This document shows, in pieces, positions 10,861 through 22,469 of a DNA stretch of 64,000 bases. Source of the DNA: Amborella trichopoda (Eukaryota > Streptophyta > Magnoliopsida > Amborellales > Amborellaceae). Where the stretch lies: the NCBI RefSeq assembly GCF_000471905.2, contig NW_006499751.1:2316685-2380684 (forward strand), written 5' to 3'. Position numbers and translations under genes: made by a program. Each line of letters opens with the position of its first letter. Positions within the stretch are counted from its first letter, which is position 1. The notes beneath the pieces are model-generated. The model made no database searches and was not told the origin of the DNA. It was given only the letters and a program-made list of their open reading frames with translations.

Positions 10861-13800
10861 GTGGAGTATAAGTGTTGGTAGAAGGGTGCGATGAATCTTG
10901 TTGATGTACTTTAAGACCTTTATTTCAAGGTATGGTGGGGCCACCATTTTCCCCATTCATCTTCAAGATCGATGTTTGATGTATCAGGGGACAGATATGG
11001 ATTTGCGTCCCTTGACAGGCCAAATATAGAAGTCCCAGGCCTTACTAACAAAACTAGTAAACCATGTACATTAGTGACATTGTTTTGTAGCCTCCAATCC
11101 TGCGCCACATTGGTAGCTCATGTCAATGTGTACTACCGCTTGTCCCAGGTTCAAAGTGAGAGGAGAGGTTTAACTTAGAAGTAAAGCGCAAATTTTCAAT
11201 TCCGGGTTTTACAAATGTCAATGGCAGGGGAACAAGGAGAGAGCGAGGCTAAGCATGTACGCCTGCCCAAGAGTGGAGTTCCACGAATGGTGAGTATAGA
11301 GAGAGAGGCTAGTGCGGAGGCCCGCTACCAAAGTATCCTTAGATATATGACTTAAGTATTATATAAATCCACATTCCACAAGACACATCTCATTGTAATT
11401 TATGTCTGACGTACATGTGGTTTACTTATCACATGTATCTTCGCGGTCGGTCAAGGAAAAAAATGTGAACTATTTTACGGAACTACAATATATGAAAAAT
11501 GTATGAAACAATATACTGTTGCAATATAAGAAAATCCCCTTCCCTCGTAATGCCAGGGCTTTTTGTAGGAAGCTAATGAGAGAGAACCTATGAAGTAAAT
11601 TATGCATTTTCAATTGTTACAATGGGATAACAAATGCCTCCACCCTATTTGTTGGCACATTTGCCAAATCTGGTTATAGATTGCCTCCATAGAGCAGTTA
11701 CCGAAGTGCATTAAATTACATCACAAACTTTTTTGTTAATAGAAGCCAAACTGGTTATAGATTGCCTCAATAGAGCAGTTACCAATGTGCATTAACATCA
11801 AAATTTTTTGTTAATAAAAGCACTAAGATGACGACCTATATTTAGAGTGTAGAAACCTCGATTGTAATGCTTTATGGATGAAGTTGATAAACAACAGCCA
11901 ATGTAGCTATATCATATAGGTACAAGCTAAGAGATTGCATAGATCCTCAAATTCGATTCTCGAATGATTATTCACATATCTCCTATTAACTATGCTAATG
12001 TTAATATTGTATTTGTATTTCATATTTAAAAAATGCTTGTTTCTCACTACCTCTCTTATTTGAAAAACACACAACACATGTGTATGGCTGGAGGGTAGGG
12101 CGGTTTGTCATTGTGCGAATTTCGAAATGACCCCATTGCCTTATTCATGGCAGGGTACATAAGCGACCCTTCTTCATGCAGCTGGTAACCCATTCTTTGT
12201 GAGTTTGTTTTGTGATCTCTCTGAAATTTCTTATGTGATCTTTCCCTCAGTCCCTCCTAGTCTCTAGTTTGCAATCAGGTGGGAGCGAAGAGAGTAGAGA
12301 GTGCAGACGTGATGGTATCACTCTCCATTGTAGTATATGTGCTGCAAACAATACCCCTGGTGCCCCCTAACTCCTCAGGGAGACCCACTTCCAACCGCAA
12401 ACTCTCATGCATTCTCTGTCTCACAAGATTTTAACGAATCTCTCTCTCTCTCATATACTTGATTATCACTCCCGCTGTGTGAAGCTGATTTTCTCGTCTC
12501 TCTAATCTATTTGTATGACTCCATGGTCTTGTCTCACTCCTGCTCTCTCTCCCCCTTTCTCTCCTCTCCCTGACCCCCCTCCCCCATCCCCACAGGCACT
12601 CTCTCTCTCTCTCTCTCTTCTATTTAAAGCTTTAAAATTTCAAATCAAACCTCTTTTCCATCTTCAAGATGACCTCACCAAAAATTGTAGAAATAAGCTG
12701 CTCCAACTTCGAAGTTCTAGGGCATTGCCCTATATCTATAATACTATATCTGTAAGAAGCTATGGCTCCTACCCTAATCTTCCCCTTTTTTCCTGCCATG
12801 TCCATAGAGAACTTGTGTAATTAGAATGGAGGGATTTGATTCCTAGGCACTTGTAGTTTACAAGGATCTTGATATCTTTGTTTGGATGAATTGTGGTTTA
12901 ATATAGAACAATGAGTTGAATTTTGGTTCATTAAGAAAAAAAAAAGTTCTAGAGATGGAAAAGTGAAGATTGGATGCAAATGGATATGTTGAATCTTATA
13001 AAAATGGAACAACATAGGAATTCAACCAATCATACTTTGGTACAATACCCTATGAATTTAACCTGCCTTTGCTCTGACCTTTCATAGTCAAGGACTCAAG
13101 GGTGGAGACCCTTGATAGTCTAGGGTAGAATAGGATTGGCAACTTGGGTTAAACGTAGTCTTACCATAAAGCTCTGAACATGTATCATTAGTCATTTGGA
13201 ATAGGATTATGAGCATGTCTCATTAGTCATTTGCAATGAATAATGAATTGATCCATCTGATCGTTTTGCATTGTTAACTCCTCATAAAGTAGTCCTTCGT
13301 TAAAACTATTCTTTAAATCTATTATCCCTTTTTGCTCATCCATAGACCCAAATATCACTAATATCTCCAAAAACAGTATTCTGCTATGTGTTTATTGGTG
13401 AAGATTGTGGGAGTGGAATGGATAATGCTTAATGGCCAGAGTCCACCTCTTTCAGAACACCATAGCAATCATGAGTACGTAAAAAAACCAATAAATCTTA
13501 CTAAAAGTGATTTTTGTTTTTGGATTTCTTTTGGACCATCTATTAGATTTTGATCAGGTCCCCCATTATTTTATGTCCATCTTTAAGATCGACGTTTGAG
13601 AATCAGGGGTCACAAATACTTTTCCTAAACTAAATTTCGTAGTCTCCAAAAATTTATGCTACTCCATGTTATTGGTGAATATTTTGGGAGTCAGAAAGGA
13701 CAATGGCTAACGGCCAGAGTCCATCCTTCTCTTTTAAATAATTAACTTACAAATTCCTGTTTACCGTTGAAGTCCAAGGGTTGCATTAAAGAGACGATGA

Positions 13801-14215
13801 GGACATGACTATTGTATATTAAAGAGGGGAAGGCAAAAGGGTGCATAATTATGGTACTTCCATTGTATTAGTATGTGTCTTGGTGTATTAACATGGATAG
13901 AATAATCATTCCATTCTTTTGTACTTAATAAGACTCATCCCTACAAATTGGCATTAGTAGGTATCGTGGTATTAACTTGAATAAGATTATCATTCCACTA
14001 TTCGGACTTTATAAACTCATCCCAATGAAGTATAGTGTATTTGCCTTATTTCATTCAGCTATCCATGGACTTTACACGGTGCCTTGGGCTGTGCCGCCTC
14101 TTTCTTTAAACTGTTCTGAGGCTATTTTCTAGTCTCCAATACCCTGCAAAATAAATACCAATTACAACATTTGTTATGCATGAGATAAGATATATTTTAG
14201 AAGTAAATTAAATTT
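10861..14215. repeat. Intergenic DNA with several local duplications and CT microsatellites
   Basis: No gene supported. Visible structure: an 81-bp-period tandem pair at about 11668-11830 (ctggttatagattgcctc core); a dispersed pair sharing atcttcaagatcgatgtttg-like sequence (about 10960-11000 and 13580-13615); a second dispersed pair around 13390-13440 and 13645-13725 (gtgaa.att.tgggagt...ggccagagtccac); a near-tandem pair at about 13856-13945 and 13958-14035; and (CT)n at 12434-12451 and 12600-12619. A TATTTAAAGC box at about 12621-12630 follows the CT run and could be a promoter, but no coding frame with a recognisable product follows. Confidence 0.5.
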
Positions 14216-14224
14216 TTTTGTAAT
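14216..14224. repeat. 9-bp target-site duplication, left copy
   Basis: ttttgtaat directly left of the MITE; the identical right copy is at 14612-14620. Confidence 0.8.
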
Positions 14225-14611
14225 GAGAAAAGTTTATATTAGGTCGCAACCTTAAAATGTAGAATTAAGGTGCACCTCAAAAATCCATCGGAAAAGATCG
14301 TTTTGATGTTGGAAAACCCTCTACTTGATCACCTCGGCGTCGAGATTTATGAATATGTAAAAAAATAAAGTCCCAAAAATAGTGCATCTAGCAACACATT
14401 AACTAGACCATCCATTTTCAAGATTTTCATGTGTTTATAGATCTATTTGATTTGGACCATTTTTAGAGTTTAAAAATTCATAATTAGAGATGAAAATGGA
14501 TTATAAGGCCCTCCTAAGAAATTTTTACACCAAAATTACATCTTATAGTAAAATTTGGAGGTGCACGTTAATTGGATTGTTTAAGGTCGGAACCTTATAC
14601 AAACCATGCCC
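14225..14611 (+). mobile_element. Mutator-like MITE, copy 1 (387 bp)
   Basis: A non-coding AT-rich element bounded by an exact 9-bp direct repeat, ttttgtaat, at 14216-14224 and 14612-14620. Its ends form an imperfect terminal inverted repeat of about 29 bp: left gagaaaagtttatattaggt..., right (reverse complement) gggcatggtttgtataaggt..., both ending in an accttaaa-type block. The 9-bp duplication is the hallmark of Mutator-type insertion. A second copy of the family lies at 57335-57724 in opposite orientation. No coding capacity, so it would need a transposase in trans. Superfamily is inferred from target-site length; the ends lack a perfect canonical motif. Confidence 0.8.
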
Positions 14612-14620
14612 TTTTGTAAT
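14612..14620. repeat. 9-bp target-site duplication, right copy
   Basis: ttttgtaat directly right of the MITE, identical to 14216-14224. Confidence 0.8.
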
Positions 14621-17500
14621 TGGAGATGTGATCATTTTATAAATAGGCTTAGTTCATCTCTCGGGGTAATTGGCCATGGTTGGAGGCTTCACCAACTATA
14701 GAAAAAGTCAATTATTGGTCCTGCCTCCCGTGTAGTGATGAGTTCATGGAGATAAAAAACCCGGCTGCCCTAATATGGTCCTTAATGAAAAATGAGTTTA
14801 CTTTGTTGTTTGTATACTTGAAACAAAAAATGGGTTTGCCTTTTCTAGTCTGTAGTTTTCGACTTAAAAGTTTGTAGATATAGTGTGTACTATGTACCCC
14901 CAGCTCGACATTTTGGTGTATGTTCTTGGCTTCAAAAGAGAGACCTGGTTGTGGCTTAAGATTGTGAAGATGCTTCAAATTTTCAATCCCATTGCTAGGG
15001 GAATTTTGTCTAATGGCCATCCACGGCATCGATTCTCGTACTAGGGGAACAACATCAAAGGGCATTGAGGACAACCAGTATCAGGGTCCTCGTATTTTGG
15101 ATCAAAAGGACCTTGATTCCACTACTGGGGGCTTCCTGTTATTGACAAGCGAGGTCTTGGCTTTCACAACTTTATAAACCATGGTGAAAACCACTTGAGG
15201 AACACGATTGTATTACTTTGGGAACCAAGTTTTGGACTCAGGAATTTCTTAATCCTCTAACCTATGGATCTCAATCCTTTAGGAATTAAACTGTGATCCC
15301 ATATGCGTGGGATCCCTCTCCCTAACTACTAAAGCCGCGATCCCTAAAATTCAAGTCATACAGATAACAATCCCTAATAGGGTGGCCTACTACCCACAGT
15401 CCCATTCCTGTTCTTGAGCCCAACTATGGATGAAACATTTCCAGCTTTCTTCTTAGGGCAATTAATTTTTCTTTTTCATTCTCTTGGTGAAAACGTCAAA
15501 TATGTAATCTAGTGTAAGCATCTACTGCTTGACCATGGGCCAGTCTGAGACAGCTCGACCAATGCAAGCGATGCCTATTTAAAAGGATCTAAAAAACTGT
15601 AAAAAATAATTTTAAAAATCATAGAATAAATAAATTAAGAGATAAATCAATAAAAATGCTATGTGCATCGATGAAAAATAGAAAGCTTATATATATTAAG
15701 AGTTTATCTGTGAGAGTGACAAACATTCATTTAACAATCCAAAGTGGAGTACATAAAATAATGGGTTCAATGGGCATGCATTCAAATTTGAAAGTGACAA
15801 ATATACGAGTCAAATTACTCAATTCTAAAGCCATTATGAATGATGCGGAGGCTCAAAATCATTGTGATCATTGTCATCCTAAACGTCGTCATCCCCGCTT
15901 TCTCCACAATCGTTTAGGAATGAGTATTGTAGTTGAGTAACGTGGGTAGACCCTCCAAACCCGAAGCCCACAAGGCTAGTCCACAGTTTGTGCTTGCCCT
16001 CACACTGTTACTCTCCCTCAATCTCATTCACCTCTATGTCACCATCATCTATAGTACCTTCATCATCATCGTCATCATCATCATCATCTTCTTCTCCGAC
16101 ATTACTCCTCAATTTGTGCTCATCCCTCAACTTGAACTTCTCCAATGTACCTCTTGCTTCCCCACATCATCTCCTTCCTTGTCAATGGGGCCCATCTCTT
16201 CTTCTAGTAACCTCTTATTGAGAAGTGGTTAGGTTGGGGCTGCGAGAATGACTTGAGGCTAGGCCACTGTCTATTTTGCCGGTCGAACTTTTTGATTAGC
16301 CTTTGGCTGCTGTTTAGAGGGAAGTTGAACTTCTCATTGCATTTTAAGTCTTTTTAGCCATTTGAGAGCGTTTCATTGAAATTCGCCCTTTGGTCATGGT
16401 TCAGCTTTTGGCCACAGTTAAGATCTTTTCCTGTGATTATTCTCTCTATTCGCCTCCCAAGAGCTTTGCCACATGCCCAACATGTGTCAATCTCATGAGA
16501 AGTTTTTACTCATTTTTGCTACATGTACCTTATCTATTTCCATAAGCAATAGTTTTTGTTGCAGTTATGCATAACCTTCTGTATATGCTGCTTTCAAACT
16601 TTATTATTAGTTCTTCCTACCCACATTTTCGTTTTTTTGGTTCATTGAGAGCAGTGACTTTTAGCCACGGTTAGCCGAAAAACCCTTGTATCTTAAGATT
16701 TTTCCCAACCCAAATTTCTTCAAGTTTCTACAAAATTCGAAGTTTGTCCGAAGCTGGGTTTTTCAAGGGAAAATTGGCATGAGATCAATGCGTTTTAGAG
16801 ACTTTTCTGAACATGCTGATTTAGAGAACTCTACCAAGTGCCTCACTTGGTTTGGTTGTATCTGGGGGCTGGGGGTATTCTCATCCCGACCCAATTGCAT
16901 CTTGGATTCTCCAAGTTGTGGGTGTTAAATACGTCATAGACAGTGAGAGGGTCTCATGCGTTTAGGTCTAGTCATTGATGCTCTTCGAGTTTTTGGTGAA
17001 GTCAAGAGTTACATTTTTTGGAAATCTGCTACAGTTTAGAAAGTGGAGTATTAAGCTTTGTTTGGAACTTCAATTTTCACCATACTCTTTGACAGCTCAG
17101 AAAGTGGAGATTTAAGCTTGATTTTGCGCTCGGCATTTACTTTGACTGCAGTTATTTTTGACCTCGGTTAACCTTGGTTATGCATTTTGACCCTGGTTAT
17201 TCATTTTCACCTTGATTATGCAGTTTTCACATACCTCAAGCAGAAAAGAAGGATTCTTTAAAACATTCAGAGACTCAAAAGCCAGCAACCACAACATAAA
17301 ATTGAATGTGCATGTACTGGTGTTTCAACATCTTTTGGCAGCCTTCGTGTAAAAATTAGATCACAAAGAAATGCACGCTCATTGTCATGTCATTATAAAA
17401 GAAATTTACATTAAAATTAACACGATTATTTGACTTTACCTGGTCCATTGTGTGATGCCTTTATGCTGAACCAACCATTAATTGATCAATTCGTTTTCAC
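14621..17500. other. Unassigned DNA, simple repeats
   Basis: No recognisable gene. A minus-strand open frame of 120 codons at 14712-15074 has no family resemblance and no supporting context. 16061-16088 is a CAT/ATC trinucleotide run. 17165-17230 contains three tandem copies of an approximately 20-bp unit (core tggttatgcattttgacc with variants). Otherwise nothing supported. Confidence 0.35.
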
Positions 17501-17700
17501 CTTGAGATGATGTTCTCATACCGCCAATTCGTCTTCAGATCTTCCTCTTCATTATTTGTACCTCCTGCCTGCTGCTTATCTGCATTACGATAAGATAATA
17601 ACGGAGCATTAGGCTTCCCCTTGGAGATATCAGGTTTTGGTTTAGCTTGCTTTGGCTTGCAATGTTGTGAATTCTCTCAAGGAATTGATGGAAACCATGC
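17500..17700 (-). pseudogene. Possible C-terminal coding fragment, unrecognised
   Basis: A minus-strand frame from about 17675 to a stop near 17512 reads a Lys/Pro/Gln-rich, then acidic, hydrophilic C-terminus (KPDISKGKPNAP early, GGTNNEEEDLKTNWRYENI near the end). The composition looks more protein-like than the surrounding sequence, but I do not recognise the family and see no clear splice acceptor. It could be a retroposed or degraded host exon, or chance. Confidence 0.2.
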
Positions 17701-18198
17701 GTCATGTCTAAAGTGAAAGAATTCAAACAACTCAAAATTGAAAATAATGGTGGAAGTGTGAGCTTCATTAGCTTTCTAGTTTAACTAAGACTCTCAAAAC
17801 AAACAATATTCAACTAGAATCCTATTTTGACCTCTATTTAAAGCTAAAACCTTAATTTATCGTTCAAGAATCCCAATTCCAATATAATTACAACTTCTAA
17901 TTAATAAACAATTTGTAATGATATTGTATCCCTAATAAAATAAGTAATTCATAAGGATTTAACTACTTTTCCGAACTCCTCAGATACTCAAAAAAAAAAA
18001 GGATAAAAAGAAAAAAACAACTTGAAATCCCTCTAAGATTTAAAAATCCTAAAAATTCCAAAATACATCTGCAAAATTTTAATGGAAAATTTCTAGAAAC
18101 ATGAGGCATGTTGTTTTTATCATCCTGGGTGATTTCAAGTTATTTTACCAAATGTTTCATCCTAAATCCTATCATTTTCTTTTCATGGATTTTTGCAG

Positions 18199-18377
18199 AG
18201 ATCAGAGTTGAGAGTGGAATGGATATTTTTGAAATACAGAAGAATCTTCGAAATCTCTACGAATATAATGTGAAGATGAGGGAGAAGTTCTTGACCCTTC
18301 AATCATTGGTCATAGATGTGATCCAGAGACTCCCTCCTACTACCGATGCTAATAACCAAAAAAGAGAAACCAATTGA
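18199..18377 (+). CDS. Candidate 3'-terminal host exon, unknown protein
   Basis: A T-rich tract ends in a good acceptor (tggatttttgcag, AG at 18197-18198). The frame then runs open for 58 codons to TGA at 18375-18377: hydrophilic, helix-prone residues including DIFEIQKNLRNLYEYNVKMR, then KFLTLQSLVIDVIQRLPP and a polar tail. The sequence looks like a coiled-coil C-terminus. I do not recognise the family. No upstream exon is identified within 17.8-18.2 kb, although the frame is also open back to a Met at 18108. An isolated exon-like fragment or a retro-derived scrap is possible. Immediately downstream lies a 250-bp tandem duplication that could be its 3' UTR region. Confidence 0.35.
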
Positions 18378-18589
18378 AGTACGAAAAAATAAAAGAGTTT
18401 TCAGTATTATGAGACCATTGGTCCCCTTGGTGCTTCTGAGATCATCAATGATCTCAGTATTATGAGGTCACTGGTGCCATTGTAGTTACTTGGAAATTGT
18501 TGAGGATTGGTCCGTCACGAGGATATTCATATTTTGTTGGGTGCAAAAGTTGGGCTCACACATGCTACCGATTCCTTGCATCCTCTCGA

Positions 18590-19085
18590 GCAATGAGAGA
18601 CAAAAAGTGTGGATATAGTTCATCTCATAACAGGTCGTAGGCCTTTGCTGCTTGTGCATTTAGTTGGTTCTTTCATTTGTACTGCAGCCATCTCTGTAAT
18701 CTCTCTACCAAGCATCAGGCATAATTGTAACAATTTTTTTTTTTTAATTGTATTCCTTATCTAGCAGTCATGACTGCAAAATATGTCTTGGTATTCTCTC
18801 TCTTGCCAAGGAAACTGTCAGATACGCCTATGCTCAAGCAAAGAGAGGCAAGTGGTGTGGATATAGCTCATCTCGTAACAGGTTGACGGTTTTTGCTGCT
18901 TGCGTTGTGCATTTGGTTGGTTCTTTCATTTGTATTGTAATCTCTCTACCAAGCATCAGGCATTATTGTAACATCTTTTTGTTTTTTTTTTTGTTTTAAT
19001 TTTATTCCCTATCTAGCAGTCATGACTACAAAAAATGCCTTGTTATTCTCTATCTTGCCAAGGAAACTATCAGATACGCCTCATG
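18590..19085. repeat. Tandem duplication, about 248-bp unit
   Basis: Two adjacent diverged copies: gtggatatag-x-tcatctc begins at 18609 and again at 18857; ctctctaccaagcatcaggcat, a T-rich run, tctagcagtcatgact and cttgccaaggaaact all recur at the same spacing. The T-run length differs between units. No coding frame is preserved. It most resembles a local segmental duplication. Confidence 0.85.
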
Positions 19086-19419
19086 TCTCACGAATGGGTT
19101 GAAGACATTTCTTTCTCCTTATTTGGCTCCCCTGTTTGAATGTTTTGCATTCTTCTACTTGTTTTTATTTTGGGTATCTGGTTAGCCTTTCGGGAAGGGC
19201 TAGGAGACTGCTCTCTTAGACCGTAATTGCTGGTTCTAAACTAAGGGGGCAGGTGACATCTGATCGATCTGGGGCGTGCATTAAAGGTGTAAACTCTTCC
19301 AATGCTCTATTTTGCTTTGTTCCATTCTCAGCGAACTTGTCCAACCTATCAGCAGTGTTGGTCGGGAACTCTCAAGAGTTGATCCTCAGTTGATGGTTTG
19401 AAGTAATCAAGTAAGAAAG

Positions 19420-19665
19420 ATTGTTTCATGTGGTGGGGACCGCATTTCTATAGTTGCGGTCCCTGAAGTATAAAGTATCCATCTTAATAGGTGGTCTATC
19501 TAAAAACAATTGAAACTCACAGTTCAAATGTCTTTTTTAATAAAATTATCATTTTTAATTTTTAAATTTATTTATTTTTTCATATTCATGATTTCGATGT
19601 TAGAGGTTATGTGTCCTTAAAATTCATCTCAAAAATAGATTTTTAAACGGTGACTTAGACTCGTA
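19420..19665 (+). repeat. Dispersed repeat, copy 1 (uninterrupted)
   Basis: Shares with 20385-20553 and then 22050-22135 the ordered blocks ttgtttcatgtgg, a (g)tatccatctta-like block, tctaa.aacaat, ttcaaat.t, aatttatttattttttcatatt, catgat.tc, gtccttaaaa and catctcaaaaatagattt. Non-coding. It is useful because it shows the empty-site form of the copy that the viral block C interrupts. Confidence 0.7.
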
Positions 19666-20384
19666 GAAACTTGTCCATCAAGTAGAGCTCTCACTATGTG
19701 CAATTTGAGAGGGTAAGCTTCCTTACTACGTGCTAATGGCGACTGTTTTGGAGTTCATTCCTCATTGAAATGAAGTGGCTTATCTTACGTGCCATTGATG
19801 GTGATTAGTTACAAGGTATGCTAGTTGAAATGGATATAGAGTTTTGGTGCATCAGGAAGCGGAAGCACCTATGCAATTCAAATGCGGTCTCCTTCGAACA
19901 ATGATTTTGGACCAAAGATTTCACAAGATATCTCGAATGATCTTAAAAAAAAAAGGTGGTGGGGGCTGGGGGAGGATTTTGAAACCTTGAAAGTAGCCTG
20001 TTTTGAATTTTTTTTTCGACTAATTATCATTGTTCATCATCAGATTTTGTCAATTTTCGAGCTATAAAATCATGAATGTAGAGCAAAAATATATTTGAAG
20101 CGACTTAGGATGTGGTTTAGGTCCTATTTACATTTCTAGGATGAGTTTTTTTTAAAAGGGACTTGATATGAGTAGGACCTTGAAAATCTTTCCGAAAAAC
20201 GCACCTATCGATTACCTTGTATGAGTGGGGATATATTGGAGCGCTTAAGAAAATTGTGGAAAGCCCATGGTGAACTTTGAAATAGCTTAACCCAAAATTT
20301 GATATTGGGAAATTTTTAAAAAATAGAAAAGTTGAACTTATTTATTAGTCTTGTGTGTAATTGGATAATTTTCTAAAGGAAAAT

Positions 20385-20553
20385 TGTTTCATGTGGGCTG
20401 GACTGTACTACGGTAACAAAAAGGGTAGAGCATTCATCTTAAAGATGGATGCAAGTACGTATTCCATCTAATAACAATGCAAACTAACGGTTCAAATATT
20501 GTACTACTAGAATTATTATTTTAGTTTTTAAAATTTATTTATTTTTTCATATT
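20385..20553 (+). repeat. Dispersed repeat copy 2, left half
   Basis: Aligns with the first part of copy 1 (19420 onwards) and stops at attttttcatatt; the right half resumes at about 22050 with atcatgatctcc, so a roughly 1.5-kb insertion lies between. Confidence 0.7.
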
Positions 20554-21003
20554 GGACAAAGGTTTTGCATAATGTTCAGGAAGTATCTGGACCAAGGCTA
20601 TTGGGGTTGGTTGAAAAGGTAAATTAGCTATTTCTGTATGACTTTCTTGTGGAGACAATATCTATGAGATTTGAGTGTTGCTTATTTCATTTACCTCATT
20701 GTTGTCTGAATATGCAATAGACAATAGGGTTTCTGAAGTCTGCTCATCATCAAGAGAGAACACAGATTCTAAATCAACATCAATTTCTTCATCCAGGACT
20801 TGTGAAAGAAGGTGGATAATCTTTTTCTTCTTTTTTTGATTAGGGCAATTTTTTGCAAAATGACCCTTTTTGCCATAGACATAACATCTATCTCCTTTTT
20901 AGTATTTAAAATTTCGAAATCTTGATCTTCTGAGAATTTAAATCTCTTGAATTTTTTCTTATGCCTTCGGTGTTTGAGGTTTTTGTCATCTTTCCATTTT
21001 TCC
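20554..21003 (-). pseudogene. Endogenous caulimovirid lineage C: capsid C-terminal/zinc-knuckle fragment
   Basis: The minus strand has a basic stretch (KHRRHKKKFKRFKF near 20960) and then a zinc-knuckle-like CYVYGKKGHFAKNCPNQKKK at about 20890-20835, followed by an acidic Asp/Glu/Ser-rich tail. The basic-CCHC-acidic order is typical of the C-terminal capsid region of caulimovirids. The second Cys of the C-x2-C-x4-H-x4-C motif is Tyr, and stops interrupt the frame. It adjoins a protease/RT piece in the opposite orientation. Confidence 0.65.
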
Positions 21004-21690
21004 CAAACTTGTTATCCAGCACAAACGGTTAGGATCTCATTTGCCCAATAAAGAACTATTACTTGGATTTGATGTCCTACACCAGGTAAAACTTCAATGG
21101 ACCTCCAAAGGATTACATTATAGGAACTTAACCTTGGATTGCTACTTTAGACCAACCTCACAGTTTAGAAGCCATTCAACAAAAATTTTTGACAAACTGC
21201 TATGCAAATTCCCATACTGAGTTTCTCAACAAATGCAAAAACCCTCTTTGGATAAACCAGAACTTTTATGTCAAACTACCTTTCAAGAAGAATGAGGACA
21301 TAAATCCCACAAAAACTTCTCACAGAGGTTTAAATCCTGATATTTTGGATTAAGCTAAACTAGAAATTCAAGATTTGATAAAGAAGCAATTGATTGAACC
21401 TACAAGTTCTCCTTGGGCTTGTAAAGCCTTTTATGTAAATAAAAGAGCAGAACAAATCAGAGGAAAACTTAGTTTAGTAATCAATTATCAACCTTTGAAT
21501 GTTTTTCTTGCAGATGATAAATTTCCTCTGCCAAACCAAATTGCACTATTCTCTCAAATCTCACATGTACATATCTTTTCTAAATTTAATTTAAAATCAG
21601 GTTTTTGGCAAATAGGAATTCTTCCTGATGATCGTCCTAAAACAGCTTTTTGTTTACCAAATTATCATATTTTCAATAGACTGTAAATCA
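21004..21690 (+). pseudogene. Endogenous caulimovirid lineage C: protease end and reverse transcriptase N-terminal half
   Basis: On the plus strand the frame around 21015-21085 has HLPNKELLLGFDVL, the end of the aspartic protease domain. From about 21375 an open 103-codon frame carries RT landmarks: LIEPTSSPWACKAFYVNKRA, LVINYQPLN, FPLPNQ, and IFSKFNLKSGFWQIGI, with the first RT catalytic Asp position reading Asn (FNLKSG where the family has F-D-x-K-S-G). It breaks off after ...FCLPN before the YxDD box, so it is a 3'-truncated half-RT. The residues differ clearly from copies A/B (which have YPIP and GHYEW), indicating a different viral lineage. Inactive. Confidence 0.8.
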
Positions 21691-22049
21691 CAACAAGTAT
21701 AGCAATCACAAGTATCAAACCAGTTATGACCATCGACAGTTTTTTGTTCATAAACTGGCTTTTTTGTTTTATCAAAAGCAACAACATGGACTTTTTTAAA
21801 GTAATCCATAAAATTGGGTTGGAAATATTTCTCTAGTCTGGTTCTCTGTTATCCTTTGATTTTGAAAGTTTATCTGTACAGTTCCATCTGGCATTCTAAT
21901 CATTCTAGAATCTGATTGCATCAATGGCTGATTTTGAAGAGGTTCATAATTTGTCACCCATGTAGATAGAATTAATTCAAGCAACCTTTCTCGAGAGATT
22001 TGTCTAGGAATATAATGACAGACAGGTTGGGAATTGTTATCAACTTAGA
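21691..22049 (-). pseudogene. Endogenous caulimovirid lineage C: upstream polyprotein fragment
   Basis: The minus strand carries ISRERLLELILSTWVTNYEP at about 22005-21945 followed by RMIRMPDGTVQINF and, further on, a HNWFDTCDCYTC Cys cluster at about 21745-21705. The TWVTNYE stretch resembles a segment seen between movement and capsid domains in some plant pararetroviral polyproteins; I hold this loosely. Orientation is opposite to the adjacent RT piece, so block C is a mosaic of pieces in both orientations. Confidence 0.5.
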
Positions 22050-22135
22050 TATCATGATCTCCATTTTAGAGATTACATGTCCTTAAAAATTAAGTCCAAA
22101 AAGCCATCTCAAAAATAGATTTATTAAGAAGCCTG
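22050..22135 (+). repeat. Dispersed repeat copy 2, right half
   Basis: Resumes the copy-1 order (catgat.tc, ttagag.tta, tgtccttaaaa, catctcaaaaatagattt) exactly where the left half stopped at 20553. Confidence 0.7.
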
Positions 22136-22469
22136 CATTTCTACATATACGGGCTTGGCCACAAAGAATCCGGGTCCTTTTCAAACTCCATTTTGATGTG
22201 TTGTTCAATAGATTATTTGAGATTTGATAAAAAGGAATGATGAGATATTTGTAATTAGATAAAAAAATATAGGTTGGATGTTAAATAGCTCTTAATAACA
22301 GTTTTATAATTTTACCTTTAATATTTAATATTGATTGATTGTTAGATGTTTATGATTCTCCATCTACTATTGCATTTTTAAAGTTAGATTTTACAAAGGT
22401 AATTGCTTAAAAGAAATTCAAAATTTTTTAAATTGGCTCTGTCCAAAGTCAGGAACCCAGAACAACTAA

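Noticed and set aside
14712..15074. 120-codon minus-strand open frame
   Set aside because: No recognisable motif; in AT-moderate intergenic DNA a frame of this size occurs by chance.
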